NCBI GenBank assembly: GCA_003731675.1
Contig: RCNQ01000187.1
Coordinates: 1 to 8,679, forward strand
From: Bacteroidetes/Chlorobi group bacterium ChocPot_Mid
GTDB taxonomy: Bacteria; Bacteroidota; Ignavibacteria; Kapaibacteriales; UBA2268
Length of the DNA stretch: 8,679 nt
Direction of reading: 5' to 3'
Made by a program: the position numbers and the translations under genes. Numbering within the stretch: position 1 is the first letter of the stretch; every line of letters starts with the position of its first letter. Under the pieces are notes generated by a model. It saw only the letters and a program-made list of their open reading frames with translations. It did not search any database and had not been told where the DNA came from. This document shows, one piece after another, positions 6,021-8,679 of the stretch.

Positions 6021-6815
6021 ATGAGTTTTTTTAGTGTGATATATTGGGATATTGACCCGAATATAGTGCAGATTGGACCGATAACAATAAGGTATTATGG
6101 GTTATTGTTTGCATTGGCGTTTGTAGTGGGCTATCAGATATTGTATTGGATATTTAATAAGGAGGGGAAGAATTTAAAGGAGTTGGAGTCTTTTACGATT
6201 GCTATGATAGTCGGGACTGTTGTGGGAGCGAGACTTGGACATTGCTTGTTTTATGAGCCGTCATATTATTTATCGAATCCGATAGAGATACTCAAGGTTT
6301 GGAAGGGTGGATTGGCGAGTCATGGGGGTGCATTAGGTTTGGCGATAGCATTGTATGTTTTTTTAAAATTCAGGAAGCGGGAAAATAGTTTTATCTGGTA
6401 TGCAGACAGGGCAGTGATTAGTATATCGCTGGCGGCGGCATTTATAAGGATTGGTAATTTTTTTAATTCTGAGATAATAGGAAGGTCGTCTGATGCGGCA
6501 TGGGCAGTAGTTTTTTCGAGAGTTGACCAAGTGCCGAGGCATCCTTCACAGATTTATGAAGCATTGTCATATATTGCGATATTTTTGATATTGTTGTTCA
6601 GGTATAAGAAGTATAATGTGAATTTGCCAAAGGGGGAGATGTTCGGGATATTTTTGGTTTTACTCTTTTCAGCGAGGTTTATAATTGAGTTTTTTAAGGA
6701 AGTGCAGGTTGAGTTTGAGAAGGGGTTGGTATTGGATATGGGACAGATATTGAGTATTCCTGGGATATTGCTGGGAGTAGGGATATTAATTTGGTCATAT
6801 AAGACGAGAAAGTAA
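6021..6815 (+). CDS. lgt: Prolipoprotein diacylglyceryl transferase
   Basis: Lgt transfers the diacylglyceryl group of phosphatidylglycerol to the lipobox cysteine of prolipoproteins, the first step of lipoprotein maturation, in the inner membrane. The 264-residue protein is polytopic with about seven hydrophobic segments (for example 28-45, 58-75, 103-117, 131-147, 183-194, 208-222, 243-260). Signature residues are Tyr26, ARLGHCLFYEP (70-80), WKGGLASHGG with His101, the Lgt signature RIGNFFNSEIIGR with Arg143, Asn146 and Gly154 (the essential residues under E. coli numbering), and RHPSQIYEA (173-181). The start overlaps the end of the nadK message: AGAGG lies inside the last nadK codons and only four bases separate stop and start, so translational coupling is likely. 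A lipoprotein gene lies on the opposite strand about 570 bp away. Confidence 0.97.
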   Translation: MSFFSVIYWDIDPNIVQIGPITIRYYGLLFALAFVVGYQILYWIFNKEGKNLKELESFTIAMIVGTVVGARLGHCLFYEPSYYLSNPIEILKVWKGGLASHGGALGLAIALYVFLKFRKRENSFIWYADRAVISISLAAAFIRIGNFFNSEIIGRSSDAAWAVVFSRVDQVPRHPSQIYEALSYIAIFLILLFRYKKYNVNLPKGEMFGIFLVLLFSARFIIEFFKEVQVEFEKGLVLDMGQILSIPGILLGVGILIWSYKTRK

Positions 6816-6844
6816 TAAAAAAAGTCCGGCTAAAAAACCGGACT
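6816..6844 (-). terminator. Intrinsic terminator of the RRM gene, between convergent genes
   Basis: AGTCCGG (6823-6829) and CCGGACT (6838-6844) form a perfect 7-bp GC-rich stem with an 8-base loop. Read on the - strand the hairpin is followed by a run of seven T (opposite 6817-6823) and then TTA-rich DNA, a strong Rho-independent terminator about 90 bases after the RRM stop. On the + strand the hairpin starts eight bases after the lgt stop but is followed by GAAAATTATA, a poor U-tract, so it is expected to end lgt transcripts less efficiently. Confidence 0.88.
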
Positions 6845-6932
6845 GAAAATTATATTAATTATTATTTTGCTTAAAAAATCTTGTACAGTCAGGGCAGAGA
6901 ACTAAAAGAAAGACTAAAGCAGAAACAAATAA

Positions 6933-7244
6933 TCAATATCTTCTTTTGGAGTTGTTACCACCATTATATCTGTTGCCACCGCCACCACCGCGGCTGTCTC
7001 TTTCTTTTCTTTGCTTAGCTTCGTTGACGATGATTTTTCTATCGCCAAATTCTTTATCATTCAAACCATTAATGGCTTCGTTACCGCCATTTTGTTCCAT
7101 TTCGACAAAACCAAAACCTTTGAGTTTTCCAGTGTCAAAATCTTTAATTAATTTCACAGAATAAACTTCTCCATATTGTTGGAACATTTCAGTTATATCT
7201 GATTCTTGGGTAGTATAAGGTAAATTACCTACATAAATATTCAT
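6933..7244 (-). CDS. Small RRM-type RNA-binding protein with glycine-rich tail
   Basis: The 103-residue product is one RNA recognition motif plus a short tail. RNP-2 is IYVGNL (3-8) and RNP-1 is KGFGFVEM (42-49), with the aromatic residues that stack on RNA bases (Tyr4, Phe44, Phe46) intact. The beta-alpha-beta-beta-alpha-beta order is complete by about residue 77. The tail (78-103) is Lys/Arg/Gly/Asn-rich with a run of five Gly and ends KRRY. Such one-RRM proteins are known from cyanobacteria and Bacteroidota, where they are cytoplasmic RNA binders, often cold- or stress-responsive and linked to post-transcriptional control; the RNA targets here are unknown. AAAAGGA, five to six bases before the ATG, supports the start. 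The gene has a 136-bp upstream spacer with structured DNA and a terminator shared with convergent lgt. Confidence 0.93.
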   Translation of the reverse strand: MNIYVGNLPYTTQESDITEMFQQYGEVYSVKLIKDFDTGKLKGFGFVEMEQNGGNEAINGLNDKEFGDRKIIVNEAKQRKERDSRGGGGGNRYNGGNNSKRRY

Positions 7245-7275
7245 ATAAATCCTTTTAATAATAAAATACAGTAAA

Positions 7276-7316
7276 AATAATCTCTGCCAGATGCGAAGAC
7301 GAAGGTGTTGATTATT
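7276..7316 (-). promoter_or_regulatory. Candidate leader hairpin of the RRM gene
   Basis: On the - strand, AATAATC (opposite 7310-7316) pairs with GATTATT (opposite 7276-7282) around a 27-base loop, and the 3' arm runs into further T, about 30 bases before the start codon. The loop is the only G/C-rich part of the spacer and holds the tandem CCTTCG-TCTTCG. TTATTATT just before the Shine-Dalgarno (opposite 7257-7264) can instead pair with the same upstream AATAATAA stretch, so two exclusive folds are possible. It may be an autoregulatory or temperature-responsive leader, or only the end of the upstream transcript. Confidence 0.35.
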
Positions 7317-7325
7317 ATTTTATGT

Positions 7326-7366
7326 AAATATTAAATATTTCAATAATTTTTTAAAAATATATTTTT
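7326..7366. repeat. AT-only palindromes after the lipoprotein gene
   Basis: Two perfect AT palindromes lie in the spacer: AAATATT-A-AATATTT at 7326-7340 and AAAAATATATTTTT at 7353-7366. Read on the - strand, the second comes about 15 bases after the lipoprotein stop and could serve as a weak terminator. TTGAAA on the same strand (opposite 7338-7343) could equally be part of a promoter for the RRM gene. In DNA this AT-rich, chance occurrence is likely. Confidence 0.3.
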
Positions 7367-7380
7367 TATTGGATTTTGAA

Positions 7381-8145
7381 TTACATTGGTGAGCCTTTGC
7401 TTCCTTTTAAAAATGGGCAGTAGAAGGTTTGTCCACTACCAATGAGTTTGACGAAATATAAGCCGTTATCCAGATTGTCACCGAATTGTATTGATAGTTT
7501 ACCGGGAGTGGTAAAGCCTCTATGTGCTATAATATTAAAGGACTTATCTATTTTGTTGATGTTGACTTCGATGCTTGATTCCTGATTGATGGTAAATTCG
7601 ATGTTACCGTAATTGATAACGGGATTAGGGAAAACATTAAGCATGGTTCTATCGGAATAGAGGTTGAATATAATGTTTTTCGGTGAATCATTGAGGAATT
7701 CAGTGAAGTAGTTGCCTTTTTCGAGCCAAGGGAACTGATTTACCATTGATTGAGTAAGTGAATCGTAGGGGAAGTATTTTACGTCATTTTTTGTTATAGT
7801 GAATTCTTCGGTAGTATCAGAGATTTCATCGTTGAGTGTGATAGCGATTTTATATGGTTTGTTGTATTCAACTTTTTTCAGGATGTAGATAGCATCACAG
7901 ATAGAATCTTTGACGGGAAAGGTGGTTTCTATGACCTGATTGTTTTGGATTAGTTGAATTTTTGCAGATGACAGATAGTACCCGCAGTAGAATTCACCAA
8001 GAGTCTGACCATTGTCAGAGATTTTGAAAAGTTGGAGGTAAACTTTTCCAATTAGCTGGAAGGTTAAATCTTTTTTTGGTTCCTCTGTGGATTCACAGGA
8101 AATGAGGACACAAATAGTTATCAGGATTGAGATAAGCTTTTTCAT
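7381..8145 (-). CDS. Predicted lipoprotein with type IX secretion-like C-terminal domain
   Basis: No function is recognised. The 254-residue product starts with a type II signal peptide: MKK, a hydrophobic core (ISILITICVLI) and a lipobox LISC with Cys17 as the lipidation site, followed by Glu18-Ser19 and a charged stretch. The middle (about 28-125) looks beta-rich, like an immunoglobulin-type or carbohydrate-binding fold, with no catalytic motif. Residues 170-247 resemble the type IX sorting domain: NVFPNPV, then alternating strands (GNIEFTI, SIEVNI), a glycine turn, and DNGLYFVKL near the end. The domain normally ends in a short basic strand; here FLK is followed by an extra GSKGSPM. AGGAG (opposite 8153-8157), seven bases before the ATG, is a strong ribosome binding site. 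It lies downstream of queF and upstream of the RRM gene. Lipidation would anchor it to a membrane, so the second sorting domain is unexpected. Confidence 0.85.
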   Translation of the reverse strand: MKKLISILITICVLISCESTEEPKKDLTFQLIGKVYLQLFKISDNGQTLGEFYCGYYLSSAKIQLIQNNQVIETTFPVKDSICDAIYILKKVEYNKPYKIAITLNDEISDTTEEFTITKNDVKYFPYDSLTQSMVNQFPWLEKGNYFTEFLNDSPKNIIFNLYSDRTMLNVFPNPVINYGNIEFTINQESSIEVNINKIDKSFNIIAHRGFTTPGKLSIQFGDNLDNGLYFVKLIGSGQTFYCPFLKGSKGSPM

Positions 8146-8177
8146 AACATTACTCCTAAGATTTTTTTTTCTAAATT

Positions 8178-8210
8178 AAATATTATTTTTCAAATTTCAA
8201 AATAATATTT
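8178..8210. repeat. Perfect 12-bp inverted repeat upstream of the lipoprotein gene
   Basis: AAATATTATTTT (8178-8189) and AAAATAATATTT (8199-8210) are exact reverse complements separated by nine bases. The repeat sits 33-65 bp before the lipoprotein ATG and about 50 bp after the queF stop. On the + strand it runs into further T; on the - strand, the direction of the flanking genes, no T run follows. It may be an operator for the lipoprotein gene, a transcript-end stabilising hairpin for queF, or an AT palindrome without function. Confidence 0.45.
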
Positions 8211-8229
8211 TTTTAGGGGTAAGGTATTT

Positions 8230-8250
8230 AAATCTTATAACACAAGATTT
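8230..8250 (-). terminator. Weak hairpin at the queF 3' end
   Basis: On the - strand AAATCTT-GTGTTAT-AAGATTT is a perfect 7-bp stem with a 7-base loop, starting eight bases after the queF stop. It lacks a following T run, so it is at best a weak terminator or a 3'-end stabilising structure. Confidence 0.35.
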
Positions 8251-8258
8251 GAGCAAAT

Positions 8259-8600
8259 TTATTTAGTGTATTTTGCAGTTATGATTGAATTCATACCACC
8301 TCTTGTGGACCATTCACTGGTAATTTCCATTTCGAGAGGTTTACAAGCGGCAACCAAATCGTCGAGTATTTTGTTTGTAATGTCTTCGTAGAATATGCCT
8401 TTGTTGCGATATTCGAGGAAATAGTATTTTAGTGCTTTCAATTCGAGACAGATTTTGTCAGGAATGTAAGTGATGGTAATGACACCGAAGTCGGGTAAAC
8501 CTGTTTTCGGGCAAACGGAAGTGAATTCGGAATTGATGTGAGTTATGGTATATTTCCTGCCTGGTTTTGGGTTAGGAAAAGTTTCGAGCTTTTTTTTCAT
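8259..8600 (-). CDS. queF: NADPH-dependent preQ0 (7-cyano-7-deazaguanine) reductase, short type I form
   Basis: QueF reduces the nitrile of preQ0 to the aminomethyl group of preQ1 with NADPH, a cytoplasmic step in queuosine synthesis for tRNA. The 113-residue protein carries FTSVCPKTGLPDFG with nucleophile Cys30 and proton donor Asp37 (the same seven-residue spacing as Cys55/Asp62 of B. subtilis), the QueF motif ELKALKYY (53-60), FYED with Glu72, and the closing STRGGMNS. B. subtilis has FHED; Tyr71 replaces that His, a variant I recall in other short QueF enzymes. A TTG at 8634-8636 would extend the frame by 12 residues, but the ATG at 8600 gives the family N-terminus and is preferred; its ribosome binding site (GAAAG) is weak. 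No other queuosine genes are in view. Confidence 0.95.
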   Translation of the reverse strand: MKKKLETFPNPKPGRKYTITHINSEFTSVCPKTGLPDFGVITITYIPDKICLELKALKYYFLEYRNKGIFYEDITNKILDDLVAACKPLEMEITSEWSTRGGMNSIITAKYTK

Positions 8601-8643
8601 TGTATTACTTTCAAATTTTCTAACATAAAAAAACAAAAATGGT

Positions 8644-8670
8644 AATAATTTTCTTATTTTTGAAATTATT
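8644..8670. repeat. AT-rich inverted repeat upstream of queF
   Basis: AATAATTT (8644-8651) and AAATTATT (8663-8670) are perfect 8-bp inverted arms with an 11-base spacer, centred about 57 bp before the queF ATG. The position suits an operator or promoter-region palindrome. No preQ1 riboswitch-like element is visible in the 79 bp available. Confidence 0.3.
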
Positions 8671-8679
8671 TATTTATAA

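Noticed and set aside
6946..7164. + strand 72-codon frame with a proline/leucine-rich start
   Set aside because: It is the complement of the RRM gene; the proline run is the antisense of the glycine-rich tail.
8601..8636. TTG start that extends QueF by 12 residues
   Set aside because: The added residues come from the AT-rich leader, and the ATG at 8600 gives the usual family start.
8601..8679. preQ1 riboswitch upstream of queF
   Set aside because: The short leader has no C-rich loop or A-rich pseudoknot tail pattern of that riboswitch class.
1..8679. CRISPR array, insertion sequence, tRNA or toxin-antitoxin pair
   Set aside because: There are no regularly spaced repeats beyond the in-frame coiled-coil units, no transposase or terminal repeats, no cloverleaf sequence and no small paired ORFs of those families.

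Overview
The window is AT-rich bacterial chromosome (standard code, all three stop codons used) carrying housekeeping genes rather than a mobile or defence island. Several features point to a member of the Bacteroidota/FCB assemblage: a C-terminal domain resembling the type IX secretion sorting domain, a short glycine-tailed RRM protein, the gene order zapA - structured RNA - rny, and NAD kinase and QueF variants that I recall from that group. Recognisable Shine-Dalgarno sequences (GAGG before rny and pfkA, AGGAG before the lipoprotein gene) are less typical of Bacteroides/Flavobacteria. A deeper FCB lineage such as Ignavibacteria/Kapabacteria is therefore possible, but this is inference.

Left part (1-3650, + strand): the 3' end of a long coiled-coil protein gene that starts outside the window and ends in a 38-residue tandem repeat; zapA (cell division, FtsZ-associated); an RNA of about 220 nt with a 22-bp closing stem and a terminal U-run, which I interpret as 6S RNA (ssrS); then rny (RNase Y) with a clear intrinsic terminator. 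The zapA-ssrS linkage is the same as in Proteobacteria.

Middle (3650-4109): about 460 bp of T-rich DNA without a firmly supported gene. It holds a cluster of TGTCAT boxes including an inverted pair, a 13-bp direct repeat spaced 40 bp, and one weak ORF for a 40-residue single-helix membrane peptide. It leads into a compact + strand operon (4110-6815): pfkA (6-phosphofructokinase), nadK (NAD kinase) and lgt (prolipoprotein diacylglyceryl transferase). PfkA and NadK belong to the same GGDGT-motif kinase superfamily and act on glycolytic flux and the NADP pool; Lgt anchors lipoproteins.

Right part (6816-8679, - strand): read in transcription order, queF (preQ0 reductase of queuosine synthesis), a lipoprotein with a type IX-like C-terminal domain, and an RRM RNA-binding protein whose leader and 3' region contain possible regulatory base pairing. 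The RRM gene ends at an intrinsic terminator placed between it and the convergent lgt. Each spacer on this side holds AT-rich inverted repeats.

I found no phage, transposon, CRISPR, tRNA, rRNA or toxin-antitoxin genes. The most noteworthy items are the 6S RNA fold, the lipobox plus type IX-like domain on one protein, and the RRM leader.
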